From: Nannobrachium achirus
Lineage: Eukaryota; Chordata; Actinopteri; Myctophiformes; Myctophidae
Length of the DNA: 64,000 bases
Direction of reading: 5' to 3'
Assembly: GCA_963921795.1 (NCBI GenBank)
Contig: OY997661.1
Coordinates: 40,751,466-40,815,465 of the forward strand
The notes under the pieces are model-generated. The model ran no database searches. It was not told where the DNA came from and saw nothing but the letters and a program-made list of their open reading frames with translations. Made by a program: the position numbers and the translations under genes. Shown here piece after piece: positions 1 to 11,599 of the stretch; position 1 is the first letter of the stretch; each line of letters opens with the position of its first letter.

Positions 1-1292
1 ACGCACGCTGGCGTGATAACTTTCCTTTATGCCGCGTTCAAACCTGGATAGTTCGAGCGGCACGATTACATACAAAGTGAATGCAAAGACGAGACGATGC
101 GCGACCGGGCACGGCGTGAATGGGCGCGGCGCTTAGTCGCGAACCATAGGAATGGGGCGGGGTGAACGGCGTGACAGGTCGCCTCGGTGTCGAGGCGACC
201 TGTTGGAAAAAAAAAAGTTGGAAAAATCCAAGGTGTTTCGCCTTGATTCTAACCAGGGGGCCAGTTCTCCAGATTTAACATGAAGCAAACACGGTACTAA
301 GTGTTCCAAGGATTGGCCGCTATTTGCGCTGTTCTGGTACCAAAAGCAGCATGGGACTCCATTCGTTTTCACCCGAACTTTACATTAGATTTTATTGCCT
401 TAATAAACGCATAAATACTGTATGGTTCCTGTCACTATAGTTTAAAGTCTCGTTTCAATCACTATGATACTGTATGTGTTTTGTGAAAATATGTTCCCAT
501 TAATTTTATAATTGATGTTAAAGCAGAGTGTGCTTTAGGAGGGGCGTGAGCTATCTTGTGGTGATTCTGATCCAACGCTTCTTCTCTGTGTGCTTTATTT
601 TCGGCAAGCTCAAGTCATTCTCCCAAGTATCCCTGCGGTTGCACGTGACCGTTGGCAGCCAATAGCCCTGGAAACCATTAATACAATGATGGCGGACACC
701 CATACTAGGGCAAAAACAGCTTCATTTTCGCTTTGATAGAAACCAGTGGGTCACGTGACGGTTCCCATGTCCATATTTTTTACGGTCTATTTGATTCTGA
801 TGTTTTTTCTAATGCTGACCAGCGCGACCAAAGTGAAGCGATTGAAGCGGCTAGAAACAAATAAATAGTTTCAGGTTTGAATGCAGCATGTAGAAAGAGT
901 AGTGTGAGCCCATCAATACATCTCTGCCACTGCTGCTCTGCCCGTCTGCCGTCATCACATCACTCGCCTGGCCCCAGCACCTTGACACACAACAGGAGGA
1001 CGAATTACTCTCCACAATAATGCTCGTAAAGAGACTTTTAAACTTACGCCGGAGGGGGAAAATAGCACACCCCCGGGCACAGGACTAGTAACTATAACTA
1101 TGAAAAATATATTGTTTTGAGAATCGTTCTGAGGCAAGTGAATGGCAGTGTTCAACTATTCTACAATGATGAACGATATTAGTTAGTTATCTTTATAGTT
1201 GTCGTGCCCAGTGGGAATGGCGCTTCTTAGTTTCTTCAATTCTCATTAATATATGATTAATTTTACAATAAAATCTTTATCATATCTTTAGA
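1..1292. other. No gene recognised
   Basis: No ORF here resembles a protein I know and no splice-consistent exon is visible. The only clear structure is a short perfect inverted repeat at 174-203. A terminus-like segment reading CCCAGTGGGAATGG near 1208-1221 also occurs at the ends of the small foldback element at 11.38-11.60 kb, so some of this is probably old transposon sequence. Confidence 0.5.
174..203. repeat. Perfect 13-bp inverted repeat, 4-nt loop
   Basis: Arms at 174-186 and 191-203 are exact reverse complements around a GTGT loop, and the sequence is GC-rich. There is no adjacent gene that would suggest a regulatory role. Confidence 0.6.
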
Positions 1293-1570
1293 GCAGTGGT
1301 TCTCAAAGTGTGGTCTGGGGACCCCCAGGGGTTCTTTAGGAAGTTCAAGGGGGTCCACTCCACAGAAAAACGAGGAACCGTTTTACCACTTTAACCCTAT
1401 GTTATAATTTGTTTGAAAATGGCCGATCTTCAAGTTCACAATGCATACCATTACTACCCAGTTTGAGCTTGTAGATGGGCTATTTTCATTTTGATTAATC
1501 TTGAAAACTTCCCTGGCAGAAAATATGCACATACATGTCATTTTGGGGGTCCTTGATATGAAAATGTTTG
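1293..1570 (+). mobile_element. hAT-type element fragment with palindromic module
   Basis: It starts with CAGTGGTTCTCAAAG, a typical hAT (Charlie-like) terminus, followed by GGGGACCCCCAGGGG. A degenerate GATCTACAAGCTCACA-type palindrome lies at about 1418-1488. The right end runs into a TG microsatellite and no target duplication can be read, so the boundary is approximate. Confidence 0.55.
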
Positions 1571-1573
1571 AAA

Positions 1574-1683
1574 GTGTGTGTGTGTGTGTGTGCGCGTGTG
1601 TGTGTGGCTGGGATTTGTGCTTCTCGGTGTGCTTTGAGATAGAGGGGGACAGGTCTTATCTTGTTCAGAATGTTTAAAATGCT

Positions 1684-1729
<46 letters not shown>
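1574..1729. repeat. TG and CA microsatellites
   Basis: (TG)n with a CGCG interruption covers about 1574-1606 and (CA)n covers 1685-1729. They are separated by about 80 bp of unique sequence. Reading frames across them are low-complexity artefacts. Confidence 0.9.
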
Positions 1730-1731
<2 letters not shown>

Positions 1732-1738
1732 GTTGTTA

Positions 1739-2065
1739 ATAACTGTGGGAGTCCCGGGTTCAATCCCCGCTCCCGCGCATCACTACAATCTGGCGTTGTC
1801 GGCAGGATGAGGAGCGTGGTATCCTTGCGTGAGGGACAGGTCCACGTTGTGTGCGGCGGTCCGCGGCGTGAAGTGTGAAGCGCGAGGGCGTGCTCTAAAG
1901 ATCGGGGGGTGATTGTAGCCCCCACAGTTAGTACCAGCCATGAACCACCAGCGACAACAGCCCTGCTAATCGGGCTCAGCCCTATTAGCACGACTGTTTG
2001 TGCATTGGACTGGCAAGTGGGAATCCCGGGTTCAATCCCCGCTTCCGCGCATCACTACAATCGGC
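1739..2065 (+). repeat. Two tRNA-3'-half-like (B-box) segments, SINE-like
   Basis: GGTTCAATCCCCGC, matching a tRNA-type polymerase III B box, occurs at about 1758 and again at about 2029. Both copies are followed by a CGCGCATCACTACAATC segment. Neither copy folds into a full cloverleaf that I can see, and a clear A box is missing, so a tRNA-derived SINE relic is more likely than a tRNA gene. Confidence 0.35.
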
Positions 2066-2814
2066 ACTGAGCATCAAGGGTTGGATTGGGGTTAAGTCCC
2101 TGCAACATACTGGTGCCATGTCCACGGCATGTACTTGAATATCAAGCTGCTTCATGTTACAGCAACAGGAATTTCAGCTATCGCAGGGGTTAAAGTTCTC
2201 TGTCCTGGGGACTGATTTGGGTCTTGAGGATTCCATAGGGACTATTTACCAGTAAGACTCCCTAATCGGGAGATAAGCGACCGTAGGTGGCTTATCTCCA
2301 CAAATAGGGCAAAAATGTGTTTTTCCAAAATCTTCCTGATCCATGTTGATGACATGAGTGTAGACATGCTGTGTAGTGATATTCGTGATTTTAGGGCAAA
2401 AACTGTAGGAGCAGTGTCCAAAAATGTGTTTTAAAAATCGGCCTGAAGGTGGCGCTAGAATAGGGCCATGTGAGAAATGAGGGGTGGGGTCTCCGAGTTG
2501 CCTTGGCGGACGAATAGGTACCGGCCATGGGACAGTGAATATAGAAAATGGCCATAACTTTTTTTCGCGGTGTTTCCGGCAGAGCAGGCCACTCATTCTG
2601 TGGACCTTAATGACCAAACTAATAGATAAAACAGAAATAAAATCACAGGTCTTCTCCCATTTTGGTGACTGGATCCCCGGCTAACAGAGAGGTTTCAGAG
2701 AACAGGTGCAGAGAGAAGGATGTAGCAGCAGGTACAGTGCAAAATATGTGAGTGCTCTATCTGCTATCCGAGCCTACAGTATGTCTGTTCACTGAGGCCT
2801 TTTGGCAGGTCCGG

Positions 2815-3089
<275 letters not shown>

Positions 3090-3220
3090 ACACCTGACTG
3101 CTGTGTTGTGAGAGAGCACAGTGTTTAGCATGTTTAAAGGGCCACTTCACCTCTGGGACAACCCTATTTTATTTTATTGTTGTTTGGGACACGATCAACA
3201 CAATCCTGAGTAATTTTTTG

Positions 3221-3329
3221 TGTTCAATCTGTGTTTTTAGATATTTTAGTATTTCAGCATGACTAGTGATGCATTTTGCATCATCAGTGATGCATTATTA
3301 TGCAAATATCTAAAAACACAGATTGAACA
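3221..3329. repeat. Foldback repeat, 26-bp perfect arms
   Basis: Arms at 3221-3246 and 3304-3329 are exact reverse complements. The loop itself contains repeated TGATGCAT units (GATGCATTTTGCATC is palindromic). A run of C follows the right arm. It is probably a small MITE, but no target duplication is evident. Confidence 0.65.
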
Positions 3330-3711
3330 CCCCCCCCCCCTGTTACTGTGTTACTGTTTATAGCTTGAGTTGGTGCCCTCTTGCGAGTGCTGTGGATGAG
3401 GTTGCTAACCTAATACACCCACACCAGTCTTTCTGGAGGTCATCTGTCTCTCCAGAGTCACCAAACATCCTTGGTTGCCATACTTGACCCTGGAGGACAA
3501 ACTATATTACAAAAACTGGTCAAACATTGGCAAATTGTCAAATAATATAAGAAAGAAGCTAACATTTTGAAAATAGCTGATCTACAAGCTCACAAAAGAA
3601 GCTGATGAATGGATACTTTCTCCTGATTAGATGAAAAATTGCAACCCACCTGAAATTGTACTTTCTGTTCATTAAAGAGAAGGAGACATATCCTGTTACT
3701 GAACTCTGTAT

Positions 3712-3910
3712 CAGGGGTCTTCAACAGGGGGTCCGGAACTCCGACGGCGTCCTTTTGCCAAATCTTTGTGTGATAGGGACTTTTTTTTTTCCAACCACTT
3801 GATCCCTCGCATCCCTATTCTGGTGAAGAACATGAAAATAGCAGATCTACAAGCTCACAACACGTCTGAGACGCGCTGTGAACCGTGAGCTTGTCGATCG
3901 GCTATTTTTG
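3712..3910 (+). mobile_element. hAT-type terminus and palindromic module
   Basis: It begins CAGGGGTCTTCAACAGGGGG, the same terminus as the intact hAT at 36823. A full palindromic module sits at 3833-3908. The right terminus cannot be located, so this is a fragment. Confidence 0.5.
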
Positions 3911-4497
3911 GTGAAGAGGTTTGGTGTACAGAGTAAAAAGAACAGACCAAGTACTGAGCCAAAGGTCAGCTATACAAAGTAATGTGGTTACATACAACAT
4001 ATGGGTCTAATATTGACCCATACAAGTCTGTTACTCTGACAGTGTACAAATGGAACCAAATAATTGCTGACCACTGGTGTGTTCTAGACTTTCTTTGAGG
4101 GCATACTGTAATCTATGATCCGCGGCTATTCGTGTGGGCAGGGTATACGCCAGTGCATAATGCCTATCAGATATGCTACTTTGCAATCTTCACGAGGGCA
4201 TACGCTTTAAAAAAAAATCTTCACAGCATACGGCGTATACCTGTGTGACAGGTAGAACACAGCACTGACTCTGACAAGTTCATTTGGTTCCATTTGTACA
4301 CTGTCAGAATTTAAGGGGAGACCTTGAAATTGCTATACATACAAAAATACACATCAGAAATACTTACGAAAACTTTCTTTACTGCATTCGTGTGCAGGAG
4401 TCTAGCCATCTGTTGGGACTGTGTCAGGTGAGATTGTGATCACATGGTGCATTCAGGTATGCAGAGATAAGCTGTTAAAAGACCTTAGGGTCAAGGG

Positions 4498-4498
<1 letters not shown>

Positions 4499-4547
<49 letters not shown>

Positions 4548-4580
4548 GCGTGTGCGTGTGCGTGTGTGTGTGTGTGTGTT
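4499..4580. repeat. TG microsatellite with TGCG interruptions
   Basis: About 80 bp of alternating TG with four regularly spaced CGTGTG interruptions near 4543-4566, followed by a G-rich run. Confidence 0.95.
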
Positions 4581-4912
4581 TGGGGGGGGTGGTGGGGGGG
4601 CATTCTTGTACAGCTTTATCCCTTTAACACGGGAAGTGGAAGCGGGGACGGGACGAGTGAAAATCCACTCCTGTGTCATCCTCTAAACAGAGCATGTATA
4701 CAATCTATAAAAGTATAAACAATAGAAGAAGTTAACATTGAAAGATCTCTCACTGATCTTTTGATGTTTTTATCTCAAATATTTATCATGTTGCCCCTTG
4801 TCCTGTAAATTACCTTGTAACTATGTTTGGAAAAGTGCTGTAAAAACTTTATCATTATCATTCATTTTGGCTCTTAAAACTCAATCTCAGGGAGGAAAAC
4901 TTCACGACCCAC

Positions 4913-5406
4913 TAGTGATGGGACAGTGTTTTCTGCTGGTGTTTCAGTCCGAGTGTATCAAAGGGTGCGTTCGGAAATGTGCACCGGTTCTGGTTAGGGT
5001 TAGGGTTAGTTTTAGGCATAGTTTTACTGAGGTTAGTGTTAGGGTTAGGGTTGGGTTTAGGCATATGGTTTTACTGAGGTTAGGGTTAGGATTAGGGTTA
5101 GGTTTAGGCACTCACTACACTGAGCACACACCCGGTGCGCATTTCCGAACGCACCCTTTGATACACTCCGACTGAAACACCAGCAGAAAACACTCTCCCA
5201 CTAGTGATTTGAGGGCCGACGGGTTGCCCGCGGACCCCGCGAACCCGCCCACGGGTCGTTCAAGATTTCAGACTCAATTGGCAGGCCGCGGGGCGGGTGG
5301 GGTCGTTAATTTGTGTATTTTTCTGCGGCGCAGGGGATGGCAGGTTACGTTCTGTGCGGGCTGTGGGCAGTGCAGGTTATGAAAAAACCTGACCCGTGCA
5401 TCACTA
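4913..5406. mobile_element. hAT non-autonomous element, interrupted by a second element
   Basis: The left end TAGTGAT at 4913-4919 and the right end GCATCACTA ending at 5406 are inverted. The flanks C(G/T)ACCCAC at 4905-4912 and 5407-5414 match at 7 of 8 bases, the 8-bp duplication expected of hAT. A different element (4920-5199) sits in its left terminus, and the body resumes at 5202. The body is very GC-rich with GGG/CCC palindromic stretches and encodes nothing recognisable. Confidence 0.7.
4920..5199. mobile_element. Long-TIR element with 9-bp target duplication and telomere-like core
   Basis: Terminal inverted repeats of about 68 bp (4920-4987 and 5132-5199) differ at about three positions. 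The direct repeat ACTAGTGAT flanks it at 4911-4919 and 5200-5208, giving a 9-bp duplication. Very long TIRs with a 9-bp duplication fit Mutator-like elements, but no transposase is present to confirm this. The 140-bp core consists of degenerate TTAGGG repeats (GGTTAGGG, GTTAGTGTTAGGG and similar). Confidence 0.75.
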
Positions 5407-6162
5407 CTACCCACAATGCTGTTTATCGTTGGTCATACCAAGTTCAGATGACTAGGGACAGACTCTAGATCAGTGGTTCTCAAATAATTTTGGCTCAGGT
5501 CACCCTTCTAAATATAACCTTTTCATCCATGGCACCCCTGAATTAGAGATGCAATGTTCGCGAACGAATCGAATCTTTTGAACGGCTCTTTGAAGTGAAC
5601 GATGGGATCTGGTTCGTGGAGTAGGGAGCCGTTCATTTTGGTTCATTTCGCCGGCGGCGCCGCGATGCGCGGTGCAGCGCGGCAATGTGCAGTTATAGAC
5701 AGGATCAATTTTCAGAAAATCAGAACCCCGAAGGCATTTTGCGAATATTTATTATATACAACTGTTCTAGGGGTATTAAGGGGTGCTGAATCCAAATTTG
5801 CTGTATATAATGCAAAAAAATGTTCCTAAATGGCTCAAAATTGAGAAATCCAACATGGCCGCCACTGTAAGGCTGAAACTATTTAAGTGCAAATCTTTTT
5901 GACTAAACAAGGTAGAAACTTGAACTAAATGTGTTTTTCTAGGTTAGCCTAAATGGGGAATTTGAAATTCTATCCTAATTTTAGATCAGGCGTGAATAAT
6001 TGGCTTGAAACTCATACATGTATAGCAGAAAAGGTTCGTCATTGATGCATAATTCGTCAAACAAACAAAAGCAGGATGAACCATGGTTTTATTCATCAAA
6101 ACTATTTTGATTTAGATTTTTCTATCAACAAGTCATATATGCAAATTATATATAGTCCTTAA

Positions 6163-6678
6163 AGGGATATTCCACTTTCAACAGGGAAACAGGGGAAGGG
6201 CTTCTCTCCCCACACACCCATTGTAACTTCGAACTCCATTTTAACCATTCATTAAAAACACCCATTATCTTTTGTGGTGACTCATACTACCCTCCTAATA
6301 CGTGAGCAGGCCGTGTTTTTTTCCATAACCTTTTTCATTTGTTTTTATTAATTATTTGGGAAAATGGGAAAATTAAATTCAAAAAATAATTATTAAAAAT
6401 AAATGAAAAATGTTATTGAAAAAACACGACCTGCTCACATATTAGGAGGGTAATATGAGTCACCAGAACAAATAATGGGTGTTTTGAATGAATCTATCAT
6501 GGTTAAAATGAAGTTTGAAGTTACAATGGGTGTCTGTGGGGAGAGGCCGAGGGACTGGTAACATTTACATCAAATATCGAAATATTGAATCAAGCAAATT
6601 AAAAACTGTTCAGGGTGTTCTTAAAAGCCTGATTAGACGATAAAATTACCAAAAGTTTTTTGAAAGAGAAATATCCCT
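6163..6678. mobile_element. TTAA-target MITE with large internal palindrome
   Basis: TIRs AGGGATATTCCACTTTC and its imperfect complement are flanked by TTAA on both sides (6159-6162 and 6679-6682). The inverted copy at about 8720 shows the empty site with a single TTAA, proving insertion after the inverted duplication formed. About 6205-6545 is a further internal inverted repeat. TTAA targets fit piggyBac or Kolobok-type elements; there is no coding sequence to choose between them. Partial relatives lie at 33.69-33.77, 36.55-36.78 and 55.89-56.04 kb. Confidence 0.8.
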
Positions 6679-7198
6679 TTAATATGAAGGTAGGCTACAT
6701 TTTAGCCTATTTGCAGTCATCAATATTTCTGAATAGAATAGAATGGATTATAATATAATATAATAGTATTTTACCATATCAATAAAAGTAAATGTACATG
6801 GGAATACTTCTATCCTTACTGTGGCAGCTTATTCACAGTCTTCCTCAGTGTTCCGGCAAATGTTGAGTTTTTTGCAGTTGTATACTTCCATACATGCCAT
6901 ATGACTCTTTATGGATAGAATAGAAGAGAAGGGGATACGTTTATAGCCAGCACAAGTACATCAGGGTAGGGTTCATCAATCTGTCAACATCTAAGACTCT
7001 AGAGTATGCAGTCTAGTAGGCTGATATTCTCTAAAATTACCAAATCCCATTAGTACAATATATACATGCATACCTGCAGCTGCAGCGTTGGCTGAGGCAC
7101 TCCTTTGTACACCCACATCATGAAGTGAACTCCCTGCAGGCTTTGGGCATAGGTGGCAGACAGAGTAGCCGTGGCACTAACTGGTCTTCCTTGATCAT

Positions 7199-7734
7199 CT
7201 ATCCCATTTCCTCCACTGGAGGAAGATCAGGGTGTGGCAGGTGAGCTTGATTCCATATAGTTGCTTGATAGTGTGCACGCATGATATGGAACCTCACAGC
7301 AACTGTGGTTGGTGGCAGAGTCTCTTGGGGACGACTTTTGCAGAATAACTTTACTTGTGCTTTGTTGCATGAATCAACGTCAGGCACACCATAGATCTTA
7401 CAAATGAATCTTTCTGATGATGTCACGATATCTTCTGTGAAAGGGCCCTTCCCAAGGCCAGCAAGATCAGTGTGATGATGTTCGAACACCTGCCAGGCTT
7501 TCCGTGGCTGCTGAACTGAGACACACTGTCACATCCAGTAAGGGCATGGAAGGCAAGGAGTGTGTCCAGTTGATCCTCAGACAGTATCCTGTGAATTTCA
7601 TGCACTGGGAAAAACTTTGGGTCCTTTGATATCCCAGCTTTCATGTAGACATAGGTACATCTGATTTTGTCAAAGTAAGCAAGCAGTAGTAGAAGCACGT
7701 CTGTATCACGTGCTGACACGACTACTGTTTCCAT
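7199..7734 (-). pseudogene. Left-arm copy of transposon-associated PIN-like gene (broken)
   Basis: Minus-strand frames read a segment with DTDVLLLLL, then FHALTGCDS, HGK, GLGKGPFTED, CKIYGV and HIMRAHYQATIW. I recognise this as a hypothetical protein family repeated in fish and invertebrate genomes. The DTDVL motif suggests a PIN/FEN-like nuclease fold, an inference from one motif only. A short deletion just after the HGK codons shifts the frame compared with the right arm, and the stop after EEMG occurs at the position of an expected Trp (TAG for TGG). This copy keeps more of the 5' coding sequence than the right arm. It is cargo of the 5544-9654 element and is not expected to give a functional protein. 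Confidence 0.6.
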
Positions 7735-7785
7735 CAGTGCGTGGATACAGTGAAGGATCAGTCGTGTATCAGCTTCCTCATGTAC

Positions 7786-8488
7786 ACTCCTTGCCTTCCA
7801 TGCCCTTACTGGATGTGACAGTGTCTCAGTTCAGCGGCCACGGAAAGAAGACAGCCTGGCAGGTGTTCGAACAACATCACACTGATCTTGCTGGCCTTGG
7901 GAAGGGCCCTTTCACAGAAGATATCGTGACATCATCAGAAAGATTCATTTGTAAGATCTATGGTGTGCCTGACGTTGATTCATGCAACAAAGCACGAGTA
8001 AAGTTATTCTGCAAAAGTCGTCCCCAAGAGACTCTGCCACCAACCACAGAGGCTGTGAGGTTCCATATCATGCGTGCACACTATCAAGCAACTATATGGA
8101 ATCAAGCTCACCTGCCACACCCTGATCTTCCTCCAGTGGAGGAAATGGGATAGATGATCAAGGAAGACCAGTTAGTGCCACGGCTACTCTCTCTGCCACC
8201 TATGCCCAAAGCCTGCAGGGAGTTCACTTCATGTGGGTGTACAAAGGAGTGCCTCAGCCAATGCTGCAGCTGCAGGTATGTATGTATAATAGATTGTACT
8301 AATGGGATTTGGTAATTTTAGAGAATATCAGCCTACTAGACTGCATACTCTAGACTCTTAGATGTTGACAGATTGATGAACCCTACCCTGATGTACTTGT
8401 GCTGGCTATAAACTCTCTTCTATTCTATCCAGAAAGAGTCACATGGCATGTATGGAAGCATGCAACTGCAAAAAACTCAACACTTCAC
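7786..8488 (+). pseudogene. Right-arm copy of transposon-associated PIN-like gene (broken, spliced tail)
   Basis: The frame from about 7826 reads QFSGHGKKTAWQVF, GLGKGPFTED, CKIYGV, HYQATIW and HPDLPPVEEMG. An in-frame TAG at 8151 sits where the family has Trp, and the frame then continues with LVPRLLSLPPMPKAC and Cys-rich CGC/CSC motifs to a donor (GTATGT) at 8276. A second exon at about 8429-8488 continues the Cys-rich tail (ACMEACNCKK) to a stop. A 2-bp difference near 7824 breaks the frame upstream. The nonsense codon is shared with the left arm, so it predates the inverted duplication, while the frameshifts are private to each arm. Confidence 0.6.
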
Positions 8489-9924
8489 AAGACTGTGAAT
8501 AAGCTGCCACAGTAAGGATTACAGTAAGAAGTATTCCCATGTACATTTACTTTTATTGATATGGTAAAATACTATTATATTATATTATAATCCATTCTAT
8601 TCTATTCAGGAAAAGTGGAATTGGATGCATGCAGCTGCAAGATACCTATGAGATCTGCTCGAAATATTGATGACTGGAAATAGGCTAAAATAATGTAGCC
8701 TACCTTCATATTAAGGACTATATATAATTTGCATATATGACTTGTTGATAGAAAAATCTAAATCAAAAGAGTTTTGATGAATAAAACCATGGTTCATCCT
8801 GCTTTTGTTTCTGTTTGATGAATTATGCATCAATAACGAACCTTTTCTGCTATACATGTATGAGTTTCAAGCCAATTATTCACGTCTGATCTAAAATCAG
8901 GATAGAATTTCTAATTCCCCATGTAGGCTAACCTAGAAAAACACATTTAGTTCAAGTTTCTACTTTGTTTCGTCAAAAAGATTTTCACTTAAATAGATTT
9001 CAGCCTTGCAGTGGCGGCCATGTTGGATTTCTCAATTTTGAGCCATTTAGGAACATTTTTGAGCATTATATACAGCAAATTTGGATTCAGCATCCCTTAA
9101 TACCCCTAGAACAGTTGTATATAATAAATATTCGCAAAATGCCTTCGGGACTTTATACAAGCACATTTACAGAAATTCTGCCTTGTCTTATTATCTAGGA
9201 AGCAAATTAAGACACTACAGTTTGATTTGATCATAGCTTAGACAATTATTAAGCGATTTCTATAATTAAAACGTCTCCATATTGCTTGGGAAGTCCACTT
9301 CCATGACAAATGACTGTATTATGTCCCTGTAAATATTTAAATGTTTGCTATTTTTAAAAGCCGATGTACAAGCTCACATTATGCCAGGCCTAGCCAGTTG
9401 GTTGTTGCCTGCTTGGTTTTTTTTAAGGTGCTGCTGCATGAATAACATTAGTCAAGTTAGCTTAATTTACACACACACACGTTTTATAAAAAGGGTAAAT
9501 ACAAAATTGTGATCTCAACTGTCAGCAGAGGAATGTGGTGCCAGACCGTGCCACCTTGTGGATTCATATTTCAACGAAAATATATAAATATGCAATGAGC
9601 CAAAAGAGCCAGTCTTTTGAACGGCTCTTTTAAGAGCCATACATTGCATCTCTACCCTGAATTACAGTTACACCCTTTGTCTTATTAACAGTAAATATGT
9701 AAATCTTTTATCCAAAGATACAATATGTCACAAGAAAAACTGGAGAGACTATTTGTTTCCTTTAGGACTCACTAAGTATGTGAAATAAGCATTCAATGGG
9801 CTACCAACCCACAGGATTAGTAAAGCTTCACATGATATGATATCACAACATAATGTCTTCAGGAACAGTATTTTATAGTGTTAAGTGTGATTTGTCACAC
9901 GTGTGTGATTTTTACTTGGCGTTT

Positions 9925-10065
9925 AACCACTTAAGCCCAGGCATTCCTTTTCTGGGGAACATTCACCAAAAATAGCAGTCCCCCTACAAGCTCACAATGC
10001 GTCACATTGTAATGTGTTGTGAGTTTGCAGATCTGCTATTTTTGGTAAAGTGACTTGGTGTTGGT
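9925..10065. repeat. MITE-like unit around a palindromic module
   Basis: The text TTTAACCACTTAAGCCCAGG, then a GGGGAACATT segment, leads into a 70-bp palindrome at 9972-10042. The same flanking text (TTTAACCACTTTAACCCCAG) precedes a decayed unit at 48409-48480. This makes it a different flanking context for the module than the hAT composites. Confidence 0.5.
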
Positions 10066-10198
10066 GTACGACGAAGTGAAGCTCCTCCATAGCAAATCCA
10101 TTGAGAGACCCATAAACAGACTTCATTTACTCAAAAAAATACATTTTGATCCCAAGGCTGGCATGTTTACGGCACAAACTGCACTCGGCTGAAGTGTT

Positions 10199-10730
10199 AA
10201 AGATTTTGTCCAAAAATCACACAAATCAGTAGACCGTATCTCTACAGTCATGTGATTAACACGGATCTGTCCGATTTTCCATCCTGATTGGCTAAGATTG
10301 GCTTCCAAAGTTTGCAAGAATTGTCGGTTTTGAATAAAATGCCTCAAATCATGAGCGCAGCTAGCAATTTTGGTAATACCACTTCAAAAATTTCAAATCA
10401 GCCTCATGGTGGCGCAATAACAGGCCGATTTGTGTTTATACCTATAACTCCACTGATCAATGTAAAACTTTGTATGCGCACTTCCTAGAGGCCCTTCATT
10501 TTTCATATCTGCCTTTTATAGCGCCACCAGCAGGCCGACTTATGTCAAATACATTTTATCCGATTATTCATTCAGATTTGATCAAAAAATCCCACAAATC
10601 AGTACACAGTATCTCCATAATCATGTGATTCCATCCTAATTGCCCAACATTGGCTTCCAAAGTAGAAGGATTGGTCCATTTTGAACAAAATGACTTAAAT
10701 CATGAACACAGCTTGTGATTTCAGAGAAAT
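10199..10730 (+). repeat. Duplicated segment, about 170 bp, spacing about 375 bp
   Basis: 10199-10375 and 10573-10730 are diverged direct repeats. Both carry CACAAATCAGTA, TCATGTGATT, GGCTTCCAAAGT and an AAATCATGA segment in the same order. No coding potential. Confidence 0.55.
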
Positions 10731-11381
10731 TCTACAGGCATATTCTAGGCCTGTGACGATTCACTTTTTCCCGATTCGATTCGATTTCGATTCATTGGGT
10801 GACGATTCGATTATATCACAATTAATTGCGCTTTCCTGCGATTTGCGATTCGAATCACGATTATTGCGATTTTTCCCCAAAAATTACAGCTTTTTTATAT
10901 TGAAACATTTTAAAACAATTCTAAACAATATAAAACATTAAAAGTTATATACTTCAAAATCAATGCAGCCAAATCAGGGCTCCAGACTAACTTTTTCATA
11001 GGTAGCACTGGTGCCACCTACCTTTTCATTGTAGCACCACCAGAAATTAGGTAGCACCATCTTTTTCTTTGTATAGCGTGATAGCCTTATCATGCTGGTG
11101 ATAGTTGTGTTCATTTCCATACCATAGTTTGCCTTGATGTAGGCTAAAGATTAACAATGACCCAAACTTTTTGGGTTTCTCTGCATGAACAGCCGTAGTT
11201 GACAAAACACTAAGGCTGTGTATTTTAGGAAAGCCTTCAATATTCAATATAGTGTTGAATACCTCGATAACAATATGTCTCATGATAACTACAAAATGCT
11301 GTATTAGCCTATGTATTTTTGCTTCAAGTTAATTGAAGCTAACTAATTAATTCAAGAAAAATAACAAATATATCTAGCCTA

Positions 11382-11599
11382 AAGGCCCATTCCCACTGGG
11401 CCAAACAAAATATCTGCCACATTCAAAGTGGATGGTAGATACAGATGAAAATAATAATAATCTGCCACAGATATTTATTCTATCTGTGGACGATTTCTTT
11501 TTTTTTTATCTATATCTACCATCCACTTTGAATGGAAAAATATCTGGAGAAAGAGATTTTTTTTAATCTGTTATCTGGCCCAGTGGGAATGAGCCTTAA
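11382..11599. repeat. Small foldback MITE
   Basis: The left arm (AAGGCCCATTCCCACTGGGCC, then the CAAAGTGGATGGTAGATA segment) is mirrored on the right by TATCTACCATCCACTTTG and GGCCCAGTGGGAATGAGCC, with an AT-rich centre. It lies inside the 10746-13648 hAT. Confidence 0.65.

Larger units (their letters stand above)
5544..9654. mobile_element. 4.1-kb hAT-bounded element built on a large inverted duplication
   Basis: Termini TAGAGATGCAATG (5544) and CATTGCATCTCTA (ending 9654) are flanked by an exact 8-bp duplication CCCTGAAT (5536-5543 and 9655-9662), which is diagnostic of hAT insertion. No hAT transposase is encoded. About 5727-7561 and 7785-9153 are inverted copies of each other carrying the same broken gene, separated by about 220 bp of unpaired sequence holding more of the gene's 5' part. 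The left arm has an extra 520-bp insertion (6163-6678) absent from the right arm. The arms look well over 90 percent identical by eye. The element itself sits inside an older fragment starting CAGTGGTTCTCAAA near 5470. Confidence 0.85.

Noticed and set aside
1741-2062. tRNA genes
   Set aside because: Only B-box-like 3' halves are present; no acceptor stem or anticodon arm can be folded.
4980-5110. True telomere or chromosome end
   Set aside because: The TTAGGG-like repeats are degenerate, only about 130 bp long and enclosed by matched TIRs with a target duplication.
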